Source: Anaerocolumna aminovalerica
GTDB lineage: Bacteria; Bacillota; Clostridia; Lachnospirales; Lachnospiraceae
Length of the DNA: 64,000 nt
Direction: 5' to 3'
Assembly: GCF_900115365.1 (NCBI RefSeq)
Contig: NZ_FOWD01000009.1
Location: 1 to 64,000 of the forward strand
A program made the position numbers and the translations under genes. Shown here in pieces: positions 1 through 9,544 of the stretch (its first letter is position 1; every line of letters starts with the position of its first letter). The notes beneath the pieces are model-generated. The model saw only the letters and a program-made list of their open reading frames with translations. It ran no database searches and had not been told where the DNA came from.

Positions 1-16
1 TTGGGAACAGCGTAAG
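1..16 (+). repeat. hsdS recombination repeat, copy A (forward)
   Basis: TTGGGAACAGCGTAAG, encoding W-E-Q-R-K at the start of an HsdS target-recognition domain. The 15-bp core TGGGAACAGCGTAAG occurs five times: forward at 2 and 563; reverse at 2665, 3268 and 32042. The window starts exactly at this repeat. Confidence 0.85.
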
Positions 17-1144
17 GTTAAAGATGTATGTTCTATATCTACTGGCAAAAGCAACACTCAAGACCGAATTGATGGTGGAATATACCCACTTTATGTGAGA
101 TCTCCAATCATTGAGCATAGTAACAAGTACCTCTATGATGAAGAGGCAGTTTTAACAGTTGGAGATGGTGTCGGAACAGGTAAAGTATTTCATTATGTAA
201 ATGGAAAATATGACTTACATCAGCGTGTTTACAGGATGTTTGACTTTACAAAAGATATTACTGGTAAATACTTTTACTATTATTTTTCTAATCATTTTTA
301 TAACCGAGTTATGTCAATGACTGCAAAAACTTCCGTAGATTCTGTTAGATTTGAGATGATATCTGGAATGGATATTTTATTGCCTAGTAAAAAAGAGCAA
401 ATGGTAATAACAAGCTTTTTCGATAGCTTAAACAACCTTATCACCCTTCACCAGCGAAAATTGGATAGGTTAAAACAGCTGAAGCAAGGTTATTTGCAGC
501 AAATGTTTCCGAGAGATGGGGAAAGTGTGCCTAGATTGCGTTTCGCTAATTTTCATGGTAAATGGGAACAGCGTAAGTTGGGGGAATTGGTTGATACCGT
601 AAAATCATATCCACTTTCCCGTGAAGCAGAAGTAGGTGAACCGACTGGGTATCGATATATTCATTATGGAGATATTCATAAGAAAGTTGCGGATTTGATA
701 GAGTCTGACAAACAACTTCCCATTATTCAAGGTGGATATTATGAATTTCTTCAACAAGGCGATATAGTGGTAGCAGATGCTTCAGAAGATTATGTTGGGA
801 TTGCCGAACCAAGCATTCTACTAAAACAACCAACAGATAAAGTAGTAGCTGGTCTCCATACAATAGCAATGAGGCCCCAAGAAATTTGCTCTTTATTTTT
901 GTATTATCTACTTCATACAGTAGAATTTAAGCAATTTGGAAGCAGAATAGGAACAGGTATGAAAGTGTTTGGGATTACAACTAAAAATCTATATAAATTC
1001 CCAACTTTTTTTCCCAAAAAAGAGGAGCAAGTTAAAATTGGTAACTTTTTTAAACAGCTTGACAATACTATTGTTCTTCATCAATCAAAGTTAGATAGAC
1101 TAAAATCACTCAAAAAGGGCTATTTACAGAAAATGTTTATATAA
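2..1144 (+). CDS. hsdS: Type I restriction specificity subunit HsdS (5' end outside window)
   Basis: HsdS gives a type I restriction-modification complex its DNA target. The reading frame is open to the window edge, beginning W-E-Q-R-K at base 2. The first ATG (95) lies inside the first target-recognition domain, so the true start is upstream of the window. Domain order is TRD1 (about bases 2-420), a central conserved helical spacer ending LDRLKQLKQGYLQQMF, a second VPRLRF..WEQRK entry, TRD2 (about 585-1020), and a distal spacer LDRLKSLKKGYLQKMF. The central spacer lies in a 153-bp perfect inverted repeat shared with the silent hsdS at 2191-3282. A recombinase gene lies between them, so this is the expressed or expressible arm of an invertible specificity locus. 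In frame, the hsdS N-terminal stub after hsdM (32027-32107) would complete this gene. The assignment is firm; which gene supplies the start is unknown. Confidence 0.93.
   Translation, partial: WEQRKVKDVCSISTGKSNTQDRIDGGIYPLYVRSPIIEHSNKYLYDEEAVLTVGDGVGTGKVFHYVNGKYDLHQRVYRMFDFTKDITGKYFYYYFSNHFYNRVMSMTAKTSVDSVRFEMISGMDILLPSKKEQMVITSFFDSLNNLITLHQRKLDRLKQLKQGYLQQMFPRDGESVPRLRFANFHGKWEQRKLGELVDTVKSYPLSREAEVGEPTGYRYIHYGDIHKKVADLIESDKQLPIIQGGYYEFLQQGDIVVADASEDYVGIAEPSILLKQPTDKVVAGLHTIAMRPQEICSLFLYYLLHTVEFKQFGSRIGTGMKVFGITTKNLYKFPTFFPKKEEQVKIGNFFKQLDNTIVLHQSKLDRLKSLKKGYLQKMFI
432..584 (+). repeat. 153-bp perfect inverted repeat, left arm (hsdS central region)
   Basis: Identical in reverse complement to 2658-2810. 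It codes for the HsdS central spacer and the start of TRD2, and includes the 15-bp core at 563-577. It allows TRD2 exchange between the two hsdS copies by inversion. Confidence 0.93.
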
Positions 1145-1147
1145 TAC

Positions 1148-1176
1148 GAAAAAGGCACAAACTAAGTGCCTTTTTT
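1148..1176. terminator. Bidirectional terminator between hsdS and recombinase gene
   Basis: An A-run, stem GGCAC, 7-base loop, stem GTGCC and T-run form a rho-independent hairpin readable on both strands. It sits 4 bases after the hsdS stop and 8 bases from the end of the convergent recombinase gene. Confidence 0.8.
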
Positions 1177-1183
1177 GTATAAA

Positions 1184-2110
1184 CTACATTAACGCAGACA
1201 AATGTCGCATAATCTTATCATTATCTTGATTTTCAAGTTCACGAATAATATGTAAATACGTTTCTTGTGTTGTGGACATACTGGAATGTCCTAATCTTCT
1301 AGCAACACTGGCAATGGAAACACCTGCAAAAAGAAGTAGAGAAGCGTGGGTATGACGTAAACCATGAATTGTAATATTTGAAATACCTGCTTTACTACAA
1401 AGGGATTGCAAACGGTTGTTTACTGTTGAGTTAAAAACTCGTCCTTTTACAAAAATCGGTTTTTCATTTGGTAAGTGTTTTATAAGCCCTGAGAAATGCA
1501 TCGCCGTCTGCCAATCTAACTGAACTTTTCTTTCTGATGATTTATTTTTAGTTGGTTGAAATCCTCCTTTGGAAGATTTATAATCCCATGTTTTTTCAAT
1601 TGTTATCTTTTGATTTGTAAAATCAAAATCATCAGGAGTAAGAGCCAAAGCCTCTGAAAAGCGCATACCGGTTTTTACTATTAAAAAAATGAACCAATCC
1701 CAATTAATCTCGTCAGTTAAATTCAATTGTTTGAGCAAAGCTTGCACTTCAAACTGATTTAAAAATTTTGGCTTTTTCTCTTTAGGCATTTTACCTTTAA
1801 TAATCACTTTTCGAGTTGGATCTTGTTCAATCATTCCCTCCTCGATTGCATCAAGGATTGCTCCTTTTAACTGATGATGAAAATCCATAGTGGTCTGCTT
1901 TTCATGAGTGAGTGCATAGTCGTTTAGTAACTTTTGATATGTTTTCCGGGTTAAATCATGAACTTGTAAGTCAGGTGCTAACTCCATGATTCGTTGCTTG
2001 CTCATATAATATTTTTTTAAGGTAACAGATCGGATTGCGCCAACCTTATAAAGTTCAATCCATTCTCCAAAATATTCATGAAATAATTGTGATGTTTTTT
2101 TTCTTGCCAT
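1184..2110 (-). CDS. Tyrosine recombinase of the hsdS locus
   Basis: A site-specific recombinase/integrase of 308 residues, the usual length for the phage-integrase family. The C-terminal catalytic domain shows the box I arginine in TGMRFSEALAL, HGLRHTHAS (H-x-x-R) and GHSSMSTTQETYLH (second H and the tyrosine nucleophile). The N-terminal 150 residues look like a SAM-like DNA-binding domain. The start is supported by AGGAGG upstream. It lies between two oppositely oriented hsdS copies, the arrangement of known phase-variable type I systems, so its likely job is inversion at the hsdS repeats. It converges on hsdS across a shared terminator. It could instead be the integrase that brought the island, or do both. 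Family assignment is firm; substrate is inferred. Confidence 0.9.
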   Translation of the reverse strand: MARKKTSQLFHEYFGEWIELYKVGAIRSVTLKKYYMSKQRIMELAPDLQVHDLTRKTYQKLLNDYALTHEKQTTMDFHHQLKGAILDAIEEGMIEQDPTRKVIIKGKMPKEKKPKFLNQFEVQALLKQLNLTDEINWDWFIFLIVKTGMRFSEALALTPDDFDFTNQKITIEKTWDYKSSKGGFQPTKNKSSERKVQLDWQTAMHFSGLIKHLPNEKPIFVKGRVFNSTVNNRLQSLCSKAGISNITIHGLRHTHASLLLFAGVSIASVARRLGHSSMSTTQETYLHIIRELENQDNDKIMRHLSALM

Positions 2111-2190
2111 ATAAAAAACCTCCTAATAATATTTAGCGAATATATCACGATTATCTATTATTAAGAATTTTTTATGATTTGAAAAGAGGT

Positions 2191-3282
2191 TTAGGTAAAC
2201 ATTTTTTGCAAATAAGACTTTTTGAGTAATTTTAACTTATCCAACTGTGTTTGTTGAAAGGTGATTATTTCATCCATTTGTTCGAAGAAAGATCCTATTT
2301 TTTGTTGTTCCTCAAAGCATGGGAATGAACAAGCAATCTTTTCAATGGAAGTCTTGGATAAGCTTGGAACACCAGTTGACTCGTCCATCCTTTTCCACCT
2401 TATATTTTGGGATAATGAAAATAAAAACTTTAAGTCGTTATTAGGTAGAGATGTCATATAAAATAAAGTATCAACAGTCCAAAATGGAGCTTTCAAATAT
2501 TGGGGTTTATCTATTGTTCCTTTTCGACCAATTCCAATACCATCAACATCTGATAATTTATCATCTACAGATAACATATAGCCACCTGTTCCATAAACAG
2601 GAATATTTCCTTCATTTAGATGTTTATAATCTCTTCCTGAGTTGACTTTACAAATTGCCCCCAACTTACGCTGTTCCCATTTACCATGAAAATTAGCGAA
2701 ACGCAATCTAGGCACACTTTCCCCATCTCTCGGAAACATTTGCTGCAAATAACCTTGCTTCAGCTGTTTTAACCTATCCAATTTTCGCTGGTGAAGGGTG
2801 ATAAGGTTGTCGAGATGGTCTAAGTAAGCACCAATCTTTCTCTGCTCGTCAACACTTGGCAGTGATATTGAACACATGCATAATTTATCATAATAAAAAT
2901 ACAATCTCACCCCACCTTCCTGATATTGTTCTATAAGTTTTTGAAACGTATCAGACTTAAACCAGTACCAAAGAAATCTGTCATTAACTTCATCAGTAGT
3001 CTTAAAAACTTCGTAAAGTGAGCTAACAATCACGTTTTTAGCTAGATTTTGATAACCTATTGAACCAATATTTATTCTTGCAGGATTGTATGCAAAGGAT
3101 TGTGGTGAAACAATATAGTACATACTTTTGTCTGCATCTCTCATAGTTCCACCATTTTCAAATTGCTCATTTTGAGGGATAAATCCATTTTCATTGGAAA
3201 TAGAATAACTCTCATATGGCAGATTTTCTTTATTTTTTTCTCCCGCTAAATATGTTATATCTATAAACTTACGCTGTTCCCA
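2191..3282 (-). CDS. hsdS: Silent, start-less second HsdS cassette
   Basis: A second specificity gene in inverted orientation. The frame begins at the 15-bp core (W-E-Q-R-K-F) and reads two TRDs different from those at 2-1144, joined by an identical central spacer and ending LKLLKKSYLQKMF. Upstream of the repeat the frame meets TGA at 3328-3330 with no ATG, GTG or TTG between. The first internal ATG (3144) lies inside TRD1, so no full HsdS can be made from here. This fits a silent donor cassette activated by inversion. Outer inversion (copies at 1 and 3268) swaps both TRDs and inner inversion (432-584 with 2658-2810) swaps TRD2 only, giving up to four specificities. Nothing suggests decay within the frame. 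Confidence 0.85.
   Translation of the reverse strand, partial: WEQRKFIDITYLAGEKNKENLPYESYSISNENGFIPQNEQFENGGTMRDADKSMYYIVSPQSFAYNPARINIGSIGYQNLAKNVIVSSLYEVFKTTDEVNDRFLWYWFKSDTFQKLIEQYQEGGVRLYFYYDKLCMCSISLPSVDEQRKIGAYLDHLDNLITLHQRKLDRLKQLKQGYLQQMFPRDGESVPRLRFANFHGKWEQRKLGAICKVNSGRDYKHLNEGNIPVYGTGGYMLSVDDKLSDVDGIGIGRKGTIDKPQYLKAPFWTVDTLFYMTSLPNNDLKFLFSLSQNIRWKRMDESTGVPSLSKTSIEKIACSFPCFEEQQKIGSFFEQMDEIITFQQTQLDKLKLLKKSYLQKMFT
2658..2810 (-). repeat. 153-bp perfect inverted repeat, right arm
   Basis: Exact reverse complement of 432-584, including a 15-bp core copy at 2665-2679. Confidence 0.93.
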
Positions 3283-3283
3283 A
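3268..3283 (-). repeat. hsdS recombination repeat, copy D (reverse)
   Basis: Reverse complement of TTGGGAACAGCGTAAG at the head of the silent hsdS. It is inverted relative to copy A (1-16) and in the same orientation as copy B (32042-32057). Confidence 0.85.
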
Positions 3284-3371
3284 GTAATAATTTCTAAAAT
3301 ACATAATTTAACAGTTATCCTATTCCATCAAAGGAAATTTTGATACCTCATAAGTAATATACCTAAATCCG

Positions 3372-3400
3372 ATTGAGGAAAAGGTGTGATTATGATAAAA
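3372..3400 (+). promoter_or_regulatory. Candidate sigma-A promoter for hsdR
   Basis: TTGAGG, a 17-base spacer, then TAAAAT. It lies about 175 bases upstream of the hsdR start in the 280-base gap after the silent hsdS, so hsdR could be transcribed independently of hsdM and hsdS. I see nothing else in this gap. Confidence 0.5.
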
Positions 3401-3576
3401 TACAGACAGAAGTTGTAGATAGTGTAAGAACCATTTTCAAAAATAGTCTTACTTCAAGTTATCTGATGGGGAAGCTCAGATTGTAAATGCGAAATATGGT
3501 ATGTAAATTACCTAACAACTATAGCTGAAAATCATATACGGAGTTTGGATAAAAATAATAAGTGGGAGGCATTACA

Positions 3577-6500
3577 TTGGCACGAATGAATTTTGAACAA
3601 GAGTCGGAAATGGAAAGGTTATTAATTAATCAGCTTACTACTGGAAATAGCGCATCAGGATATGCACAATGGGAATATAGAAAAGATTTAAATAGCGAAA
3701 ATAAATTATGGGATAATTTTCGTGAGATTCTTACGGATAAAAACTTGAGTGTTTTAGATGGTAATCCGATTACGGATCAAGAATTTGAACAAATTAAAAA
3801 TTTTATTTCGGGATTTAATACACCTTATGATGCTGGAAAGTGGCTTGCAGGTGAAAATGGTATATATAAAATTATCCTTACTAGAGAGGATGCTAGTCTT
3901 GGCAGAATTCCTTTGATTGTTGGAAGACGTGATGCAGTTGCAGGTGGTGATACGGTATATCAAGTAGTACATCAGGTGAAGCGGGATAAGGCAATATTTG
4001 AAGAACAAGATCGGAGGTTTGATGTAACTTTACTAATAAATGGATTGCCCATGATTCAAATTGAATTAAAGAGTCGAAGGCATGGCTATATGAAAGCATT
4101 TTACCAAATTGACAAATATATGAGAGAGGGCAAATACAGAGGAATATTCTCCACACTACAGATGTTTGTTATTAGTAATGGGAGTGAGTCCCGGTATATT
4201 GCTTCAAGTCATAAAATGAATTCTAAATTTTTGATAAAATGGGTGGACGAAAATAATAAGCCAGTAACGGAATACTTAGAGTTTGCTGAGGATGTATTAT
4301 CTATTCCTGCTGCCCACAATATGGTACTTCAATATTCTGTGTTAGATAGTGATAAAAAGAGTGTGATTTTGCTTCGCCCATATCAAATCCATGCTATAGA
4401 AGCGGTGAGAGAAGCCAGTAAAAGGCAAGAATCCGGATATATATGGCATACAACAGGTTCGGGAAAGACGTTAACGTCTTATAAGGTTGCCAGGAATTTA
4501 CTTCAAATCCCTGCAATTGAAAAAACTATATTTGTAGTGGACAGAACAGATTTAGATCAGCAGACAACAGAAGCATTTACGTCATATGCAGAAAATGATA
4601 TTATTGATGTTGATGAAACAAATAATACAAATAACTTGATTGATAGGCTTTATTCACAGGATCAAACTATGATAGTGACTACAAAGCAAAAAATAAATAC
4701 CATGTTAAATCGGTTTGAAACATGGAGAAAAGCAGATAGGAATATAAAGAAAATTGAACGCATAAGAAAGTTGAAAATAGCTTTTGTTGTTGATGAATGC
4801 CATCGTGCAGTATCGCCTCAACAAAAGAGAAAAATTGAGACTTTCTTTAAATCTTCTCTGTGGTATGGTTTTACAGGAACACCAATTTTCGGAGAAAACA
4901 AGAAAAAGACATTGGGAGATTTACCAGCTACTACTAAGGGACAATATGGAAAGGAACTACATAATTATACTGTGAAGGAAGCTATTGATGACAAGGCTGT
5001 TTTAGGCTTTCAAGTCGAATATAAGCACACATTAAGTGATGAAACGATAGATGATATTGTAAAGCAAGCCACAGGTAAGAATCCATGTGACTTAGAATCT
5101 GATGAAAAAGAAAAATTAATTCCTTCAAGTGTGTACGAAAATCAGGAACACATGATAGAGGTAATAAAATCAATTGTAAATAACTCTCGTAAAAAGTTGG
5201 GATTTGACAATGGAGTAGGACAAACCTATAATGCTATCCTTACTACATCTTCTATTAAACAAGCTCAAAAATACTATGAATTATTTAAAATGTTAAAGAA
5301 TGGTGAACTTGTTGATAAGGATAGAGAGATCGTTCAAATTGATGAAAAAACTAAAAGGGTATTGCCAGATTTCCCTAAAGTAGCGGTAACATACACTGTT
5401 TCTGAAAATGAGGAAGATAGTTCGCTAAATCAAGATAAAATGAAAGAATCAATCAAAGATTATAATGCAGAATTCGGCACTAAATGGTCTATAGAGAATA
5501 TTAAGGCATACAATGCAGATATTACTAAAAGAATGGCAAGAAAAGAGGATTACTATCAACTCCGCTCAAATCAGTTAGATATTGTTATTGTTAGAGATCG
5601 TATGCTTACCGGGTTTGACGCACCATGTTTATCTACAGTATTTATTGATAGACCACCGCAGCAGCTATATGATATTATTCAAACTTTTTCAAGAACTAAT
5701 CGACTTTATGATAGGAAAAAGACCTATGGACAGATTGTAACATTCAGAACACCATCAATTTATAAAAAGGAAGTTGATGCTGCATTATTGCTATATTCAA
5801 ATGGTGGAGAAGATTTCGTTTTAGCACCAACTTTTGAAGAAGCTAAGGAAGAATTTAAGAAGAGTATTGATAAATTAAGAAACCTTGCAGCAGAACCTAA
5901 AGATGCATTAAGCTTAAAAACAAAAGAAGAAAAGAAGAGCTTTGCAAAAGCGTTTCAAGAACTTGATAAATGGTTTTCTTCGATACAGGTTTATTCAGAA
6001 TATAATAGTGAAATCCTGTCTGTAGAGTATCAAATTACCGAAAAAGAAATAGTAGAATATTACGGTCATTATATTAATATCCTTGAAGATTTAAAGGGTA
6101 ATGGAGATGATGAGGATAATAGTGTCTTGGATATTGAATACGAATTAACATCAATTCGTACTGATGATGTGAATTATGAATACATTATATCTTTGATGCA
6201 ATCCTTTATACCTCTTGCTAGTGAAGATATTTCGGTTAATAATGTATATAGCTTGCTATCAAAAGATGACACTATTATGTCAAAAGTTGCTGAAGAAGAG
6301 GTTTTTAATTATGTTGCACAACCGATAAAAGAAAAAAGTCGTGAGGAAATTGATAAATACATTAATGATTTAAGTGTTCGTAATCCTAAATTAGGCAGCG
6401 TCATGATGCAGTTGTGGTTTGAGATTCAAATGAATGCATCAAGGTTTGAGAATAAGAGTGTTCTAAGTGTTTTAAATGATATGATAGAGCAAACTATTGA

Positions 6501-6756
6501 TGATACTATTAGAAAAGTGTCCGATAAATGGTTTGTGGGATATGAAGAGTTAAAGTTTTATCTGGAAAACTATAGGGAAAAACGCGATAAGCAGGTAGGA
6601 GAGACTCAGCTTACAAATTCTCAGAGTTACGAGGCATATAAAAGGAATTCGTCAAATCCTTTACCAAATAAAATAAAGTATAACAAAAAACTTCGCGAAG
6701 AAATCTATCCACAGATTTTACGTGATGTGATTTTGCCGCTGAGGAATCGCCGATAA
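3577..6756 (+). CDS. hsdR: Type I restriction endonuclease subunit HsdR
   Basis: The ATP-dependent translocase and nuclease subunit of a type I system, about 1060 residues, full length for the family. The N-terminal PD-(D/E)xK nuclease is visible as FDVTLLINGLPMIQIELKSR. The SF2 helicase motor has Walker A (HTTGSGKTLTS), a DECH box (VVDECHRAV), GFTGTPIF (motif III) and QTFSRTNR (motif VI). The helical C-terminal domain follows. The long frame opens at GTG 3562, but GGGAGG at 3564-3569 places the start at TTG 3577. It has its own candidate promoter. It normally acts with HsdM2HsdS1; the only hsdM in the window is 26 kb away on the other strand. It is followed immediately by an ecfT fragment. 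Confidence 0.95.
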   Translation: MARMNFEQESEMERLLINQLTTGNSASGYAQWEYRKDLNSENKLWDNFREILTDKNLSVLDGNPITDQEFEQIKNFISGFNTPYDAGKWLAGENGIYKIILTREDASLGRIPLIVGRRDAVAGGDTVYQVVHQVKRDKAIFEEQDRRFDVTLLINGLPMIQIELKSRRHGYMKAFYQIDKYMREGKYRGIFSTLQMFVISNGSESRYIASSHKMNSKFLIKWVDENNKPVTEYLEFAEDVLSIPAAHNMVLQYSVLDSDKKSVILLRPYQIHAIEAVREASKRQESGYIWHTTGSGKTLTSYKVARNLLQIPAIEKTIFVVDRTDLDQQTTEAFTSYAENDIIDVDETNNTNNLIDRLYSQDQTMIVTTKQKINTMLNRFETWRKADRNIKKIERIRKLKIAFVVDECHRAVSPQQKRKIETFFKSSLWYGFTGTPIFGENKKKTLGDLPATTKGQYGKELHNYTVKEAIDDKAVLGFQVEYKHTLSDETIDDIVKQATGKNPCDLESDEKEKLIPSSVYENQEHMIEVIKSIVNNSRKKLGFDNGVGQTYNAILTTSSIKQAQKYYELFKMLKNGELVDKDREIVQIDEKTKRVLPDFPKVAVTYTVSENEEDSSLNQDKMKESIKDYNAEFGTKWSIENIKAYNADITKRMARKEDYYQLRSNQLDIVIVRDRMLTGFDAPCLSTVFIDRPPQQLYDIIQTFSRTNRLYDRKKTYGQIVTFRTPSIYKKEVDAALLLYSNGGEDFVLAPTFEEAKEEFKKSIDKLRNLAAEPKDALSLKTKEEKKSFAKAFQELDKWFSSIQVYSEYNSEILSVEYQITEKEIVEYYGHYINILEDLKGNGDDEDNSVLDIEYELTSIRTDDVNYEYIISLMQSFIPLASEDISVNNVYSLLSKDDTIMSKVAEEEVFNYVAQPIKEKSREEIDKYINDLSVRNPKLGSVMMQLWFEIQMNASRFENKSVLSVLNDMIEQTIDDTIRKVSDKWFVGYEELKFYLENYREKRDKQVGETQLTNSQSYEAYKRNSSNPLPNKIKYNKKLREEIYPQILRDVILPLRNRR

Positions 6757-6757
6757 T

Positions 6758-6952
6758 ATGGAAAGAATTGATGTAATCAGTTATGCAATGGAATTAAGAA
6801 GATTTGGTAAGAATAAAAAGAGAACTTGATATACTGCAAGACCTTTTACTGGGAGAGATTACATCGTTATTGCATTTACTGTATTTTTTTCAGTCATATC
6901 TTTAATTTTTACATTTTATGATGGAAGTAGATTTTATAATCCATTTATTTAG
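6758..6952 (+). pseudogene. Decayed copy of the ecfT 3' end
   Basis: Beginning one base after the hsdR stop, 65 codons read MERIDVISYAMELRRFG...GSRFYNPFI. This aligns without gaps to the last 64 residues of the intact EcfT at 36433-37260 (MERIDVISNAMELRGFG...GSRFYNPFM). A tryptophan codon is now TGA, and nucleotide identity is roughly 85 percent by eye. Both copies end at the same stop position and are followed by GTTGGT-rich repeats. It has no separate function. It is best read as one flank of the restriction island: a 3'-end duplication in direct orientation before the proposed large inversion. Confidence 0.9.
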
Positions 6953-7024
6953 GTTGTTGGTACCCGTTGTTGGTACCCGTTGTTGGTACCAGGCACCATT
7001 TTTACCGGTGCCTGGCACCAACAA
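6953..7024 (+). repeat. GTTGTTGGTACC / GGTGCCTGGCACC repeat cluster
   Basis: Three tandem 14-base units (GTTGTTGGTACCCG), then GGTACCAGGCACC, a short AT stretch, and GGTGCCTGGCACCAACAAC, giving a strong hairpin. Relatives occur at 36385-36431 beside the intact ecfT, and a weaker one at 13127-13170. Confidence 0.75.
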
Positions 7025-7047
7025 CCGGCATTTTTAAGGAGGACAGT

Positions 7048-8793
7048 ATGGACATACAATTTTTAGGTGGTGCATTAGAGATTGGCGGAAGTGCCATCCT
7101 ATTGCACATAGATGGTAAGAATATGTTACTGGATGCTGGTATCAGGCAAGGCATGAGTAAAGATACTTTACCGAATTACAGGGTGATTCAAGAGAGTGGA
7201 GGATTGGATGCTATTATTATTAGCCATGCCCATCTAGATCATATCGGAAGCCTGCCTATCATTAGTTAGGAATATCCTAGTGCCAGAATCTAAATGAATC
7301 ATATGACTATGGATTTAGTACGTGTGCAGCTTTATGATAGTTTAAAGATTATGAACAATCGGGAAGCGGAGATACCTTTGTATGCAGAGCAGGATGTTGT
7401 TAGTACTTTAAATCGAATATTTCCAATCGGGTATGAGGTTAAATTTCCCATATTCGAAGATATGTTCCTTACATTATATAATGCTGGACATATTGCAGGG
7501 GCCAGCTTTTGTTATATTCAGGGAAAAGAGGGTGCCTTGTTTTACTCTGGAGATTTTTCTGCATTTTCACAAAAAAGTATTGAAGGGGCTAAGTTACCGA
7601 AGCTAAGGCCGGACGTAGCTATTGTTGAGAGTACTTATGGAGACCGATTACATTCCAATCTTGAGATAGAAGAGAAAGCGTTAGTGGACTTTGTAAATGA
7701 AGCCATGGAGAATAACGGAAAGGTTCTTATCCCTGCATTTGCACTAGGAAGAGCACAAGAAGTTATATTGATTTTAAAAAGTGCTTTGAATAAGGGACAA
7801 TTAAAGAATGTTAAAGTTTATGTAGATGGCTTGGTTCGTGATGTGAACCGGGTTTATAATAGAAATCCCATTTACCTAAAGAAATCTTTAGGTAAAAAAG
7901 TTTTAAAAGGATTGGAACCTTTCTACGATGATAATATTGTGGAAGTAAAACCAAATGACAACCGTGAAGAACTGTTAAAGGAGCAGCAGGTAGTATTTGT
8001 TGCAAGTTCAGGTATGCTCACCGGAGGACCTAGTGCTTATTATGCGGAAAAGATAGCACCCATGGAAAACGGCTATATTGCAATAACCGGTTATCAGGAT
8101 GAGGAATCGCCGGGAAGGCAATTGTTGGACCTTCTGGAGGCGAAAGAAGACCGATATCTAAAGTTAAATGGAGTTGGTTTTCCTGTCAAGGGCCAGATAA
8201 AGAAGATTGGGCTTTCTGCCCATTCCGATAAAAGTGAAATCAAAGGATTAATTGATCGGTTATCTGCAAGAAATGTAATTCTGGTACATGGTAATAATGA
8301 AGTGGTTAGGAATCTTGGACAAGAGATGGCAGCCGATTATAAGGGAAGAATATTTACACCGGAATGTGGGGAACAAATTCATATAGAGATTCGCAATCCT
8401 AGAAAGCAGCTAAAGAAACACATTCCATATGTAATGAATCATAGTGAGGAACTATCTGAGAAGCTCATGTCTCATTTCTATGAATATATGACAGAACACT
8501 ATGGTAATAGATTATTTACTCTGGAAGAACTTTACTATATCTGGCATGGGGTAAATTGCTATGAAGATGAGCAAATGAAAGGGTTTAAAGCACTCATCAT
8601 GGAAAGTGTTTATTTTGAAAGCGATGCCAGAAGGCTGTTCTTGTGGAAAGCAAGGGATAAGCAAGACGTAGAAGAAGATTTAAAGGAAAAAGAGTTAAAC
8701 CAACAGCAGTTAACGTTAATTATTGAGGAATTATTTAAAGAATTCCCTATAAGAAGATTAGTTTTAATATGGAACAAAAGAAAGTTCAATTAG
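7048..8793 (+). pseudogene. Beta-CASP metallo-beta-lactamase (CPSF/Ysh1-like nuclease), broken by two stop codons
   Basis: RBS AAGGAGG and ATG 7048 start an MBL-fold protein with the metal motif SHAHLDHIG. The same frame then meets TAG (7267) and TAA (7291), eight codons apart, and reopens at ATG 7294. The second part has the remaining family landmarks: GHIAGASF, FYSGDFS, PAFALGRAQEV, the beta-CASP region, GYQDEESPGRQ, LSAHSDKSE and VHGNNE. Intact relatives process RNA. Because both stops are in the original frame and the catalytic HxHxDH lies before them, the downstream piece (499 residues) cannot be active alone. A frameshift probably follows at about 8770-8790, where the frame switches into the next entry. 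This is decay, unless readthrough occurs. Confidence 0.85.
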
Positions 8794-9539
8794 TCTTTGA
8801 TTTTCCTCATGCAATTGACTCTTCTATAGATGCAGTCATAAGCAGATTTTATGAGCAAACCGGTTGGAGCATAGGCATCAATGAAGCTATGAATAACAAT
8901 GCAGCAGAATCTCTAATTATGAGTTATTTTAGTATGAATAATGTTTTAAAGATATCTTTCCACTCTATTATGAGACAGGCTCATGTTGTGCTAAATCAAG
9001 TGCCAGCATCTATTCATGATATTATAAAGGAATTTCATGAAAAAACCGGATGGGAGTTAATTGTTCCATCTCTAAACCTGGACGATGGGAAGATTGGTGT
9101 GAAAAATCAAGATTATTATAAGACTGTAGACCCATCTGAAGCCGTGGAACAAAATGATGCACTATATCTAATTGATTATGCATTCGAAGAGGAAATGCAT
9201 AAACCATACAAGAAAAGTATTAAACAGATAGAAGGCAGGAAGTATATTGAACTTGTATTTATTAGCCCTTACGTTGGAAGAATGTATTCCGGGCAGATAC
9301 AGGATCTAACCCGTCAGACTGGGTGGGATATGTCCATTTCAGATAAAGTGAATCAGAATGAACTTATTAACATAGTAAGAGCTTTGTGTCGTAAATATCA
9401 GATTGTGATTAAGAAGAATCCGTCCTATCATCCGGAGAGTATGAGTATCAGCATAGACATTGTAAGTGGGCTGGAAGGACTTATGGATGCCAGGGAGGAA
9501 TTTAAGGTTATGACAGGATGTGAATTAAATGAAGTTTAG
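8769..9539 (+). pseudogene. Probable frameshifted C-terminal part of the MBL protein
   Basis: A 256-residue frame overlapping the end of the previous one by 25 bases in another frame, with no RBS before its first ATG. It contains repeated units of the kind F-(Y/H)-E-(Q/K)-T-G-W at about residues 28, 88 and 188 (FYEQTGW, FHEKTGW, LTRQTGW), each about 100 residues apart. I do not recognise the domain. The missing RBS, tight overlap and continuous coding character suggest it was the C-terminal extension of the beta-CASP protein before a frameshift near 8775. It could instead be a translationally coupled separate gene. Confidence 0.55.
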
Positions 9540-9544
9540 TATTC

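Noticed and set aside
2191-3144. Second hsdS as an independent expressed gene from ATG 3144
   Set aside because: The ATG is inside TRD1 and the frame continues upstream to the recombination repeat without any start, so it is a silent cassette.
3562-3576. GTG 3562 as hsdR start
   Set aside because: It overlaps the Shine-Dalgarno sequence GGGAGG; TTG 3577 has proper spacing.
3754-5173. Several - and + strand ORFs of 60-90 codons within hsdR
   Set aside because: They lie wholly within the strong hsdR frame, lack RBS and have low-complexity shadow composition.
6967-7047. Upstream extension of the MBL gene to ATG/TTG 6967
   Set aside because: It would translate the GTTGGTACC repeat; AAGGAGG places the start at 7048.
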